22,653 nucleotides of DNA from an uncultured Lachnospiraceae bacterium (GTDB lineage: Bacteria; Bacillota; Clostridia; Lachnospirales; Lachnospiraceae): positions 1 to 22,653 of the forward strand of contig CAJJYZ010000037.1 of the NCBI GenBank assembly GCA_905197485.1, given 5' to 3'. A program made the position numbers and the translations under genes. Shown one piece after another: positions 13,740-22,573 of this stretch. Every line of letters starts with the position of its first letter. Position 1 is the stretch's first letter. Below the pieces are notes generated by a model. The model ran no database searches, had not been told where the DNA came from, and saw only the letters and a program-made list of their open reading frames with translations.

Positions 13740-13771
13740 AAATATTTTCTAATCGTTTATCAGATAATTGT

Positions 13772-13786
13772 ATGCTATAATAGCAT
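13772..13786 (+). promoter_or_regulatory. Extended -10 promoter of the kinase-like gene inside a perfect palindrome
   Basis: TATAAT at 13776-13781 is preceded by TGC, an extended -10 that can work with the weak -35 (TCGTTT at 13753-13758). The whole element lies inside ATGCTAT-A-ATAGCAT, a perfect 7-1-7 palindrome, so it may also be an operator. TTATC-A-GATAA at 13757-13767 is a further dyad in the same promoter. Confidence 0.6.
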
Positions 13787-13829
13787 TCATAAGAAAATAT
13801 AAACTTTCATTTCATAACAAGGAGAAACT

Positions 13830-14741
13830 ATGGTTAAAATCCAATTAGACAATGTAACATTTACACTCAAGGAAATACACGATTTCTCATGGCTTTCCTC
13901 CATCGGCACAGTCTTCGCCGTATTTGATGAAAATGATTCCGGCAATATCAGCTTTGGAGTCGAAAATGAAGAAGGAAAATTCTTCGTCAAAGTTGCCGGG
14001 CTTGCCACAATGAATTCTTTCCGCAGTAAAGAAGAGGCAATCCTTGCCCTACAAGAAGCAATGCCAATCTACGAAACCATCCAACATCCTGACTTAATTC
14101 AATTAGTCAGACACTATGCAATCGACGACTTGTATGTTGCTGTTTTTAAATGGGTAGACGGGGATTGCCTGTTTGACCATTGGAATTTTGCAATCTATGA
14201 AAAAAATCCGAACATCCTCCCGCCCGCAAAACGTTTTCGACAGTTACCACTTTCTCAGAGAATTGAATTGGCCGAAATACTCTTTTCTTTTTTAGAAACT
14301 GTTGCTAACTGTGGATATATCGCCGTAGACTTCTATGACGGAAGTCTCATGTATGATTTCAAAAACGATATCATGACAATCTGTGATATTGATTTGTTCC
14401 GTAAAAAACCTGCCTGGAATGATATGGGAGAAGATTACTGGGGAACAAAAAGATTAAAAGCGCCGGAAGAATATGAGTACGGCGCTGTCATCGATGAAGT
14501 TACGAATGTCTATACACTTGGCGCTTTAATTTTTGATAGCTTTTTTGGGAATTATACGAATGCAGAAATGCAGAAGCGATATCAGGAACATGCTTTTTCA
14601 CCATGTTCCATCGAAAACTGGGAACTAAACGCACAATGCTATGCAGCTGCAAAAAAAGCGGTCGAAAAAGAACGCGAAAAGCGTTATTCCACCATCCAGG
14701 AATTTCACACACAATGGAGAAAGGCTATCGCTACGCTGTAG
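13830..14741 (+). CDS. Atypical Ser/Thr protein kinase-like protein
   Basis: A 303-residue soluble protein with a Hanks-kinase outline but altered motifs. Lys54 in FFVKVAG fits the ATP-anchoring lysine. YIAVDFYDGSLMYD (163-176) fits the catalytic loop: the catalytic Asp167 is kept, but the HRD His-Arg is Ala-Val and the following Lys and Asn are Tyr and Ser. CDIDLF (185-190) replaces DFG, with Asp186/Asp188. KAPEEY (210-215) fits the APE motif, followed by IDEVTNVYTLGAL and a C-lobe REKRYSTIQEF. Similar 'VDFYDG...CDIDF' proteins occur in Firmicutes and are usually annotated as kinases; activity and substrate are unknown. It starts at ATG 13830 with AAGGAG. It diverges from feoAB across a Fur box, so an iron link is possible (inference). 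Confidence 0.78.
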   Translation: MVKIQLDNVTFTLKEIHDFSWLSSIGTVFAVFDENDSGNISFGVENEEGKFFVKVAGLATMNSFRSKEEAILALQEAMPIYETIQHPDLIQLVRHYAIDDLYVAVFKWVDGDCLFDHWNFAIYEKNPNILPPAKRFRQLPLSQRIELAEILFSFLETVANCGYIAVDFYDGSLMYDFKNDIMTICDIDLFRKKPAWNDMGEDYWGTKRLKAPEEYEYGAVIDEVTNVYTLGALIFDSFFGNYTNAEMQKRYQEHAFSPCSIENWELNAQCYAAAKKAVEKEREKRYSTIQEFHTQWRKAIATL

Positions 14742-14747
14742 ATAATC

Positions 14748-14835
14748 AAGTTGGGGACATAGCACTTTTCAATTAGGGACAGGGCAAAATACAATTGGGG
14801 ACGTAGTACTTTGACATTTTACTACGTCCCCAATT
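14748..14835. repeat. REP-like repeat cluster with large hairpin at the rpoC end
   Basis: Three tandem degenerate units of about 22-23 bases begin at 14748, 14771 and 14793. They share (A)A(G/T)T(T/A)GGGGAC followed by an A/G-rich part and, in two, CACTTTT or TACTTTG. The third unit is followed by an inverted copy, so AATTGGGGACGTAGTA (14793-14808) pairs perfectly over 16 bp with 14820-14835 around an 11-base loop. The pattern is that of dispersed palindromic repeats mobilised by Y1 (REP-associated) transposases. No transposase is in the window, so this would be a non-autonomous copy (inference). Confidence 0.75.
14793..14835. terminator. 16-bp hairpin between rpoC and the kinase-like gene, possible terminator
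   Basis: The perfect 16-bp stem with an 11-base loop begins 4 bases after the rpoC stop and is the only strong structure between these converging genes. On the minus strand it is followed by GTATTTTG, a poor U-tract, so efficiency as an intrinsic terminator is uncertain. It would still block 3'-to-5' exonucleases on both mRNAs. Confidence 0.5.
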
Positions 14836-14839
14836 CATA

Positions 14840-17800
14840 TTATTCTTCGATTTCTTCAGCTTCTTCGCTATTATCTTCTGCAATCTCATCTGCTGCTTCT
14901 GCCGCCATATCTTCTACAGCTTCTTCATCCACACCATCCATTGCAGCTAAATCGCTGACATCGTCAAGATTTTCTAACTCTTCGATATCGCTTTCATCTT
15001 CTTCCTCTTCCATACCTGTATCGAGGTTTACATCTCTGTATTTTCTCATACCTGTACCTGCTGGAATCAGTTTACCGATGATTACGTTTTCTTTCAGACC
15101 AATCAGTGGGTCAACTTTTCCTTTGATTGCCGCCTCTGTCAGGACTTTTGTTGTCTCCTGGAAGGAAGCTGCGGAAAGGAATGAGTTTGTAGCAAGGGAA
15201 GCTTTTGTAATACCAAGCATTACCTGCTCTCCTGTTGCCGGTTCTTTGCCTTCTTCGATAAGTTTTTCATTTACCTCTTCGAATTCAAGCACGTCTACCA
15301 TTGTTCCAGGTAAAAATTCAGAATCACCGTTCTCTTCGATACGGATTTTCTTAAGCATCTGACGTACGATAACCTCGATATGCTTATCATTGATTTCTAC
15401 ACCCTGGAGACGGTATACTCTCTGAACTTCCTGAATCATGTAATCCTGTGCGGCACGAAGTCCTTTAATCTTCAGGATATCGTGTGGGTTTACACTACCT
15501 TCTGTTAACTCATCACCAGCTCCTAATACCGCACCGTCCTGAATCTTGATTCTGGAACCATATGGGATTAAGTATGCTTTTGACTCACCTGTCTCACTAT
15601 TTGTAACGATAATCTCACGTTTTTTCTTTGTATCATTAATTGTAGCTACGCCGCCGAACTCTGTGATGATAGCAAGTCCTTTCGGTTTTCTTGCCTCGAA
15701 AAGCTCTTCGACACGAGGAAGACCCTGTGTGATATCCCCACCGGCAACACCACCGGTATGGAATGTACGCATGGTAAGCTGTGTACCCGGTTCACCGATT
15801 GACTGAGCAGCGATGATTCCGACTGCCTCACCAACCTGAACAGGTTCTCCTGTCGCCATGTTAGCGCCGTAACATTTTGCACATACACCGATATGCGACT
15901 TACATGTTAAGATTGTACGGATTTTTACTTCTGTAATCGGTCCGCCGTCTTTGTTTACACCGTATTTCATAACCGCTTCCGCACGTTTTGGCGTAACCAT
16001 ATGATTTGCTTTGACGATTACGTTACCGTCTTTGTCGCAAATCGTCTCGCATACATAACGTCCTGTGATACGTTCCTGTAAGCTTTCGATTTCTTCGTTT
16101 CCATCCATGAATGCTTTCACATACATTCCAGGGATTTCCGCTCCTTCCGGAACACAATCGATTTCGCGGATAATCAAATCCTGAGATACGTCAACAAGAC
16201 GTCTTGTCAAGTATCCTGAATCGGCTGTACGAAGCGCTGTATCGGAAAGTCCTTTACGAGCACCATGCGCAGACATGAAGTATTCCAATACGTCAAGACC
16301 TTCTCGGAAGTTTGACTTGATTGGGAGCTCAATTGTACGTCCTGTTGTATCAGCCATCAAACCACGCATACCTGCGAGCTGTTTAATCTGCTTGTCAGAA
16401 CCACGAGCACCGGAGTCAGCCATCATGAAGATGTTGTTGTACTTATCCAAACCGTCTAACAGAGCTTTTGTCAAAGCATCATCGGTGTTCTTCCATGTCT
16501 CTACAACTTCTTTGTAACGTTCTTCCTCTGTAATCAAACCACGCTTGAAGTTCTTTGTAATTCTGTCCACAGTATCCTGTGCCTGCTGAATCATCTCCGG
16601 CTTCTGTGGCGGCACAGTCATCTCGGAAATGGATACTGTCATCGCAGCTCTTGTAGAATACTTATATCCTGTCGCCTTGATTTTGTCCAATACTTCCGCA
16701 GTTACTGTTGCACCATGCGTATTGATTACCTTTTCAAGAATCTGCTTATTCTGTTTCTTGCCTACAAGGAAATCAACTTCAAGGAGAAGCTCATTGCCCG
16801 GAATACTTCTGTCAACGAATCCCAAGTCCTGAGGAATGATTTCGTTGAATAAGAAACGTCCCAACGTAGACTCTACGTTTCCTGTCAATGTTCTTCCATC
16901 CGGAAGAGTCTTTGTGACACGAACCGTAATTCTGGAATGAAGTGTGATAACCTCATTCTCGTATGCTAAGATTGCTTCGTTTAAGTTCTTAAAGTGTTTT
17001 CCTTCTCCTTTTACACCCGGTCTTTCCTGTGTTAAGTAGTAAATACCGAGTACCATATCCTGTGAAGGAACGGCTACCGGACCACCGTCTGAAGGTTTCA
17101 GAAGGTTGTTCGGAGAAAGAAGTAAGAAACGACATTCTGCCTGTGCTTCTACAGATAACGGAAGGTGAACCGCCATCTGGTCACCGTCGAAGTCGGCGTT
17201 GAACGCTGTACATACGAGCGGATGAAGCTTGATTGCCTTACCTTCTACAAGGATTGGCTCGAATGCCTGAATACCAAGTCTATGAAGAGTAGGGGCGCGG
17301 TTCAACATAACCGGATGCTCTTTGATTACGTCTTCGAGCACATCCCAAACCTCTGTCTGAAGTCTCTCCACCATCTTCTTCGCATTCTTAATATTGTGCG
17401 CTGTACCGTTTGCCACGAGTTCTTTCATAACAAATGGTTTGAACAGCTCGATTGCCATCTCTTTCGGAAGACCACACTGGTAAATCTTAAGTTCCGGTCC
17501 TACGACGATAACGGAACGTCCTGAGTAGTCAACACGTTTACCAAGTAAGTTCTGACGGAAACGTCCGGACTTACCTTTTAACATATCGGATAAAGACTTG
17601 AGCGGACGGTTACCCGGTCCTGTTACCGGACGGCCGCGGCGTCCATTGTCGATTAATGCATCGACAGCTTCCTGGAGCATTCTCTTTTCGTTGCGAACGA
17701 TAATGTCCGGAGCTCCTAACTCAAGAAGTCTTCTCAGACGGTTGTTTCTGTTGATGATTCTTCTGTATAAATCATTCAAGTCAGATGTAGCAAAACGTCC

Positions 17801-18562
17801 ACCATCCAACTGTACCATCGGACGTAAGTCTGGTGGTAATACCGGAATCGCATTCAAAATCATCCACTCCGGTTTATTTCCTGAACCGCGGAATGCCTCT
17901 ACAACTTCAAGACGTTTTACGATTCTTGCACGTTTCTGTCCTGTCGCTCCTTTTAAGCCATTCTGTAATTCATTGTACTCCTTATCAAGGTCAATTGCCT
18001 GCAGAAGTTCCTGAATCGCTTCCGCACCCATTCCTACGCGGAATGCGCTTCCGTAAGTCTCTCTTGCTTCCTGGTATTCCTGCTCGGAAAGTACCTGTTT
18101 GTACTGCAGGTTTGTCTCACCTTTATCAAGAACAATGTAAGATGCAAAGTACAATACTTTCTCCAATGTTCTCGGTGAAATGTCAAGGATTAATCCCATA
18201 CGGCTAGGGATTCCCTTGAAATACCAGATATGTGATACCGGAGCGGCAAGGGCGATATGGCCCATGCGCTCACGACGTACACTTGCTTTTGTTACTTCTA
18301 CACCACAACGGTCACAGATAACCCCTTTATAGCGGATTTTCTTATATTTTCCACAGTGACATTCCCAGTCCTTGCTAGGTCCGAAAATTCTTTCGCAGAA
18401 AAGACCGTCTCTTTCCGGTTTCAAAGTTCTATAGTTAATAGTCTCAGGTTTTGTAACTTCACCTCTTGACCATTCTGAAATCTTTTCAGGTGATGCCAAA
18501 CCAATTTTGATTGCATCAAAAGTCATTGGCTGGTATGTTGCTTCGTTATTTGTTGCTGACAT
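14840..18562 (-). CDS. rpoC: DNA-directed RNA polymerase subunit beta'
   Basis: The 1240-residue catalytic subunit of RNA polymerase. The N-terminal zinc site has Cys68, Cys70, Cys83 and Cys86. The active-site Mg motif NADFDGD lies at 455-461 (Asp457, 459, 461). Later come the second zinc cluster (CETICDKDG... CKSHIGVCAKC) and the trigger-loop/bridge region with MRTFHTGGVAG. The last ~57 residues are a highly acidic tail (EEEEDESD... EEAEEIEE) beyond the conserved core. It starts at ATG 18562; its Shine-Dalgarno GAAGGGAG overlaps the rpoB stop, with 14 bases between the genes, so translation is probably coupled. It forms an operon with rpoB. Confidence 0.98.
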   Translation of the reverse strand: MSATNNEATYQPMTFDAIKIGLASPEKISEWSRGEVTKPETINYRTLKPERDGLFCERIFGPSKDWECHCGKYKKIRYKGVICDRCGVEVTKASVRRERMGHIALAAPVSHIWYFKGIPSRMGLILDISPRTLEKVLYFASYIVLDKGETNLQYKQVLSEQEYQEARETYGSAFRVGMGAEAIQELLQAIDLDKEYNELQNGLKGATGQKRARIVKRLEVVEAFRGSGNKPEWMILNAIPVLPPDLRPMVQLDGGRFATSDLNDLYRRIINRNNRLRRLLELGAPDIIVRNEKRMLQEAVDALIDNGRRGRPVTGPGNRPLKSLSDMLKGKSGRFRQNLLGKRVDYSGRSVIVVGPELKIYQCGLPKEMAIELFKPFVMKELVANGTAHNIKNAKKMVERLQTEVWDVLEDVIKEHPVMLNRAPTLHRLGIQAFEPILVEGKAIKLHPLVCTAFNADFDGDQMAVHLPLSVEAQAECRFLLLSPNNLLKPSDGGPVAVPSQDMVLGIYYLTQERPGVKGEGKHFKNLNEAILAYENEVITLHSRITVRVTKTLPDGRTLTGNVESTLGRFLFNEIIPQDLGFVDRSIPGNELLLEVDFLVGKKQNKQILEKVINTHGATVTAEVLDKIKATGYKYSTRAAMTVSISEMTVPPQKPEMIQQAQDTVDRITKNFKRGLITEEERYKEVVETWKNTDDALTKALLDGLDKYNNIFMMADSGARGSDKQIKQLAGMRGLMADTTGRTIELPIKSNFREGLDVLEYFMSAHGARKGLSDTALRTADSGYLTRRLVDVSQDLIIREIDCVPEGAEIPGMYVKAFMDGNEEIESLQERITGRYVCETICDKDGNVIVKANHMVTPKRAEAVMKYGVNKDGGPITEVKIRTILTCKSHIGVCAKCYGANMATGEPVQVGEAVGIIAAQSIGEPGTQLTMRTFHTGGVAGGDITQGLPRVEELFEARKPKGLAIITEFGGVATINDTKKKREIIVTNSETGESKAYLIPYGSRIKIQDGAVLGAGDELTEGSVNPHDILKIKGLRAAQDYMIQEVQRVYRLQGVEINDKHIEVIVRQMLKKIRIEENGDSEFLPGTMVDVLEFEEVNEKLIEEGKEPATGEQVMLGITKASLATNSFLSAASFQETTKVLTEAAIKGKVDPLIGLKENVIIGKLIPAGTGMRKYRDVNLDTGMEEEEDESDIEELENLDDVSDLAAMDGVDEEAVEDMAAEAADEIAEDNSEEAEEIEE

Positions 18563-18576
18563 TTAGGCACTCCCTT

Positions 18577-21500
18577 CTATTCTTCGTCAAGAATTTCATC
18601 AAATTCGATATCTTCAGTTTCCTCTTCAATATCTACAAGTTCTTCGCCTTCAAATTCCTGCTGGCTGAATCCATGCTGTCCATAGTTCTCATCATCGTTG
18701 TAACGTCTGTCACCTTCGATAATGGAACGTAAGTCTGTCTCGCCGTAATCAACCGTCTCCATAATCTCGACTTCTGTATTGTCATCTCTCAATACTCTGA
18801 CATCAAGACCAAGTGACTGTAACTCTTTCAAGAGCACCTTGAAGGATTCAGGAATTCCCGGCTCAGGAATATTTTCACCCTTAATAATCGCCTCGTATGT
18901 CTTCACACGACCAACAACATCATCAGATTTTACAGTTAAGATTTCCTGAAGTGTGTATGATGCACCGTAAGCTTCCAGCGCCCAAACCTCCATCTCACCG
19001 AATCTCTGTCCACCGAACTGTGCCTTACCACCTAACGGCTGCTGTGTTACGAGTGAGTAAGGACCTGTAGAACGAGCGTGAATCTTGTCGTCTACCAGGT
19101 GGTGAAGTTTCAGGTAGTGCATGTGACCGATTGTAACAGGGCTGTCAAAATATTCTCCTGTTCTACCATCACGAAGACGTACCTTACCATCGCGGGAAAT
19201 CGGAACACCCTTCCACAATTTTCTGTGTTCTCTGTTCTCAGATAAGTATTCCATAACTTCCGGAAGTAAGTCTTCTTTATATTTTGCTTCAAATTCATCC
19301 CACTCTAAGTTGACATAATCATTTGCCAAATCGAGTGTATCCATGATATCAACCTCGTTTGCTCCGTCGAATACAGGCGTTGCAATGTTAAATCCTAATG
19401 CTTTTGCAGCAAGGGATAAGTGGATTTCAAGCACCTGTCCGATGTTCATACGTGATGGCACGCCGAGCGGATTCAATACGATGTCGAGCGGACGTCCGTT
19501 TGGTAAGAATGGCATATCCTCTACCGGAAGTACGCGGGAAACAACACCCTTGTTACCATGACGACCGGCCATCTTATCTCCTACGGAAATCTTTCTCTTC
19601 TGTGCAATGTAGATACGTACAGACTGATTTACACCAGGAGAAAGTTCATCCCCGTTCTCTCTTGTAAATACTTTGGCGTCTACTACGATACCATACTCTC
19701 CATGAGGTACTTTCAAAGAAGTATCTCTTACTTCTCTTGCTTTCTCACCGAAGATTGCACGTAACAGTCTCTCTTCTGCTGTCAGTTCTGTCTCTCCCTT
19801 CGGAGTTACTTTACCAACTAAGATATCTCCTGCGCGGACTTCTGCACCGATACGAATGATACCTCTGTCATCCAAATCTTTCAGAGCATCATCTCCAACG
19901 CCCGGAATATCTCTTGTGATTTCTTCCGGTCCTAATTTTGTATCGCGCGCTTCCGCTTCATATTCTTCAATATGGATAGATGTATAAACATCATCCTGCA
20001 CTAATCTTTCGCTTAATAATACGGCATCCTCGTAGTTGTAGCCTTCCCATGTCATGAAACCGATTAATGGGTTCTTACCGAGCGCCATCTCTCCATTCGA
20101 TGTAGACGGACCGTCTGCAATAACCTGTCCGGCTTCTACTCTCTCACCTTTGACAACGATTGGTCTCTGGTTGTAGCAGTTGCTCTGGTTACTTCTAAGG
20201 AATTTCGTAAGTTTATATGTTTTTCTACTTCCATCATCATGTTTGATTGTAATCTCTTTTGAAGTAGAACGTTCGATTACACCTGCCTGCTCAGCTACGA
20301 TACATACGCCTGAGTCTACGGCTGCTTTTGTTTCCATACCTGTTCCGACAACCGGAGCCTCTGTGAGCATAAGAGGTACCGCCTGACGCTGCATGTTGGA
20401 ACCCATGAGCGCACGAGTCGGGTCGTCGTTCTCAAGGAACGGAATCAATGCTGTAGCTACGGAGAACACCATCTTCGGAGAAACGTCCATGTAGTCAAAC
20501 ATTGTCTTCTCATATTCCTGTGTCTCTTCGCGGTAACGACCCGCAACGTTTTTATGAACAAAGTGTCCTTCTGCGTCTAACGGTTCGTTGGCCTGTGCTA
20601 CATGATAGTTATCTTCTTCATCAGCCGTCATGTAAACAACTTCATCTGTGACAACCGGATTCTTCGGGTCTGTCTTGTCAATCTTACGGTAAGGCGCCTC
20701 TACGAAACCATACTCGTTGATTCTCGCATAACATGCGAGGGAGTTGATAAGACCGATGTTCGGACCTTCAGGCGTCTCGACCGGACACATTCTTCCGTAG
20801 TGAGAGTAGTGAACGTCTCGAACCTCGAATCCTGCTCTGTCTCGTGAAAGACCACCAGGTCCAAGTGCGGATAAACGTCTCTTATGTGTCAACTCTCCAA
20901 GCGGGTTGTTCTGGTCCATGAACTGTGAAAGCTGTGAAGAACCGAAGAATTCTTTCACCGCTGCAGTTACCGGTTTGATATTAATGAGTGACTGTGGAGA
21001 AATTCCATCCAAATCCTGTGTTGTCATTCTCTCACGTACCACTCTCTCTAATCTGGAAAGACCGATTCTGTACTGGTTCTGTAATAACTCACCAACCGCA
21101 CGAATACGTCTGTTTCCTAAGTGGTCGATATCGTCATCTGTTCCAAGACCATACTCTAAGTGGATGTTGTAGTTGATAGATGCTAAAATATCCTCTTTTG
21201 TGATATGTTTCGGAATCAGGTCATGAATATTCTTCTTAATCTGCTCTTTTAATTCGTCAATGTCACCTGCTGTTTCTTCTAAGAGCTGTGCAAGTACCGG
21301 ATAATATACTAATTCTGTTACCCCTAATTCTTTCGCGTTTACATCCACGATACTCTCCAGGTCTACCATCATGCTGGAAAGAACTTTGATGTTGCGCTCT
21401 TCGCCTTTTACCCAGACAAACGGAACTGCAGCGTTCTGCACTTTATCTGCCAGTTCTCTTGTAAATACGGTTCCTTCTTCTACAAGAACTTCTCCTGTAA

Positions 21501-22404
21501 TCGGGCTTACAATGTCTTCGGCTGCTGTCTGTCCTGTAATACGGTTCTTAAGAGCTAACTTTTTATTAAATTTGTAACGACCTACTTTTGCCAGGTCATA
21601 ACGTCTCGGGTCAAAGAACATGCTCATAATGAGACTCTCTGCACTGTCTACTGCAAGCGGCTCACCCGGACGGATTTTCTTATATAATTCAAGAAGACCT
21701 TCCTGATAGCTCTCAGCTGTGTCCTTACCAAAGCTTGCAAGAATCTTCGGCTCTTCACCAAACAACTCTACAATCTCTGCATTCGTTCCGTATCCGAGTG
21801 CTCGGATAAGAACTGTAATCGGCACCTTTCTTGTTCTATCTACACGTACATAGAAAACGTCATTGGAGTCAGTCTCATACTCTAACCAGGCACCACGATT
21901 CGGGATAACTGTGGATGAATATAATTCTTTACCGATTTTATCATGAGCGATTGCATAGTAAATGCCCGGAGAACGAACAAGCTGGCTTACGATAACACGT
22001 TCTGCTCCGTTAATCACGAATGTACCTGTCGCTGTCATAATCGGAAGGTCACCCATGAAAATCTCATGCTCATTAATCTCATCTGTTTCTTTATTATAAA
22101 GTCTCACTTTCACTTTGAGCGGTGCCGCATATGTAGCATCGCGTTCTTTACATTCCTCGATGGTATATTTCACATCGTCTTCGCATAATGTAAAATCTAC
22201 AAACTCCAAACTTAAATGACCGCTATAGTCTGCAATCGGAGAAATGTCTTCAAATACTTCTTTTAATCCGGCATCAAGAAACCACTGATAAGAGTCTTTC
22301 TGCACTTCGATTAAGTTCGGCATTTCGAGCACTTCTTTTTGTCTGGAATAACTCATACGAGAACTTTTTCCATTTGTGATGGGACGAATTCTGTTTTTCT
22401 CCAT
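18577..22404 (-). CDS. rpoB: DNA-directed RNA polymerase subunit beta
   Basis: The 1275-residue subunit that, with beta', forms the active-site cleft. The rifampicin-binding cluster is wild type: GSSQLSQFMDQNNPL from 488, with Asp497, His507 and Ser512 equal to E. coli Asp516, His526 and Ser531. Downstream, SVGDKMAGRHGNKG and the C-terminal clamp motif GKAQFGGQRFGEMEVWALEAYGA (shown as a pattern only) are intact. The end is an acidic tail (EGEELVDIEEETEDIEFDEI). It starts at ATG 22404 with AAGGAG (22414-22419) 9 bases upstream. It is transcribed from its own strong promoter rather than only from an upstream rplJL operon. Confidence 0.98.
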   Translation of the reverse strand: MEKNRIRPITNGKSSRMSYSRQKEVLEMPNLIEVQKDSYQWFLDAGLKEVFEDISPIADYSGHLSLEFVDFTLCEDDVKYTIEECKERDATYAAPLKVKVRLYNKETDEINEHEIFMGDLPIMTATGTFVINGAERVIVSQLVRSPGIYYAIAHDKIGKELYSSTVIPNRGAWLEYETDSNDVFYVRVDRTRKVPITVLIRALGYGTNAEIVELFGEEPKILASFGKDTAESYQEGLLELYKKIRPGEPLAVDSAESLIMSMFFDPRRYDLAKVGRYKFNKKLALKNRITGQTAAEDIVSPITGEVLVEEGTVFTRELADKVQNAAVPFVWVKGEERNIKVLSSMMVDLESIVDVNAKELGVTELVYYPVLAQLLEETAGDIDELKEQIKKNIHDLIPKHITKEDILASINYNIHLEYGLGTDDDIDHLGNRRIRAVGELLQNQYRIGLSRLERVVRERMTTQDLDGISPQSLINIKPVTAAVKEFFGSSQLSQFMDQNNPLGELTHKRRLSALGPGGLSRDRAGFEVRDVHYSHYGRMCPVETPEGPNIGLINSLACYARINEYGFVEAPYRKIDKTDPKNPVVTDEVVYMTADEEDNYHVAQANEPLDAEGHFVHKNVAGRYREETQEYEKTMFDYMDVSPKMVFSVATALIPFLENDDPTRALMGSNMQRQAVPLMLTEAPVVGTGMETKAAVDSGVCIVAEQAGVIERSTSKEITIKHDDGSRKTYKLTKFLRSNQSNCYNQRPIVVKGERVEAGQVIADGPSTSNGEMALGKNPLIGFMTWEGYNYEDAVLLSERLVQDDVYTSIHIEEYEAEARDTKLGPEEITRDIPGVGDDALKDLDDRGIIRIGAEVRAGDILVGKVTPKGETELTAEERLLRAIFGEKAREVRDTSLKVPHGEYGIVVDAKVFTRENGDELSPGVNQSVRIYIAQKRKISVGDKMAGRHGNKGVVSRVLPVEDMPFLPNGRPLDIVLNPLGVPSRMNIGQVLEIHLSLAAKALGFNIATPVFDGANEVDIMDTLDLANDYVNLEWDEFEAKYKEDLLPEVMEYLSENREHRKLWKGVPISRDGKVRLRDGRTGEYFDSPVTIGHMHYLKLHHLVDDKIHARSTGPYSLVTQQPLGGKAQFGGQRFGEMEVWALEAYGASYTLQEILTVKSDDVVGRVKTYEAIIKGENIPEPGIPESFKVLLKELQSLGLDVRVLRDDNTEVEIMETVDYGETDLRSIIEGDRRYNDDENYGQHGFSQQEFEGEELVDIEEETEDIEFDEILDEE

Positions 22405-22417
22405 TGACGTTCACTCC

Positions 22418-22463
22418 TTGTATATTTATTTGGCCTTCGGGTTAATTTTCCTCTAATATACAA
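22418..22463 (-). promoter_or_regulatory. Leader hairpin abutting the rpoB Shine-Dalgarno
   Basis: TTGTATATT (22418-22426) and AATATACAA (22455-22463) form a perfect 9-bp inverted repeat with a 28-base loop. In the mRNA the 3' arm ends with the first two A's of the AAGGAG ribosome binding site, so the helix abuts it and could influence rpoB translation. Confidence 0.5.
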
Positions 22464-22504
22464 TGAAAACTGCTTAAAAACGAAAGGTTTTCTTTGTTTT
22501 CATT
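22462..22504 (-). promoter_or_regulatory. Nested hairpin in the rpoB leader
   Basis: AATGAAAAC (22462-22470) pairs with GTTTTCATT (22496-22504). Inside it, AAAAC (22477-22481) pairs with GTTTT (22487-22491) around a 5-base loop. It shares two bases (22462-22463) with the hairpin next to the ribosome binding site, so the two stems cannot both be complete. Confidence 0.5.
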
Positions 22505-22544
22505 ACATTATGTGGGCATGATTTTCCACAATAGCGCATTTTTA

Positions 22545-22573
22545 ACTATATCACAAGAAAATTGACTTGTCAA
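22545..22573 (-). promoter_or_regulatory. rpoBC promoter
   Basis: TTGACA (22568-22573) and TATAGT (22545-22550) are spaced 17 bases apart, and the -10 is preceded by TGA, an extended -10 element. The predicted start near 22538 gives a leader of about 130 bases before rpoB. Confidence 0.87.

Noticed and set aside
14811..15362. Serine-rich plus-strand frame opposite the end of rpoC
   Set aside because: It is the antisense reading of the Glu/Asp-rich RpoC tail (GAA/GAG read as TTC/CTC), with no start context.
20800..21000. Possible rifampicin-resistance change in rpoB
   Set aside because: Asp497, His507 and Ser512 (E. coli 516, 526, 531) and their neighbours match the sensitive sequence.
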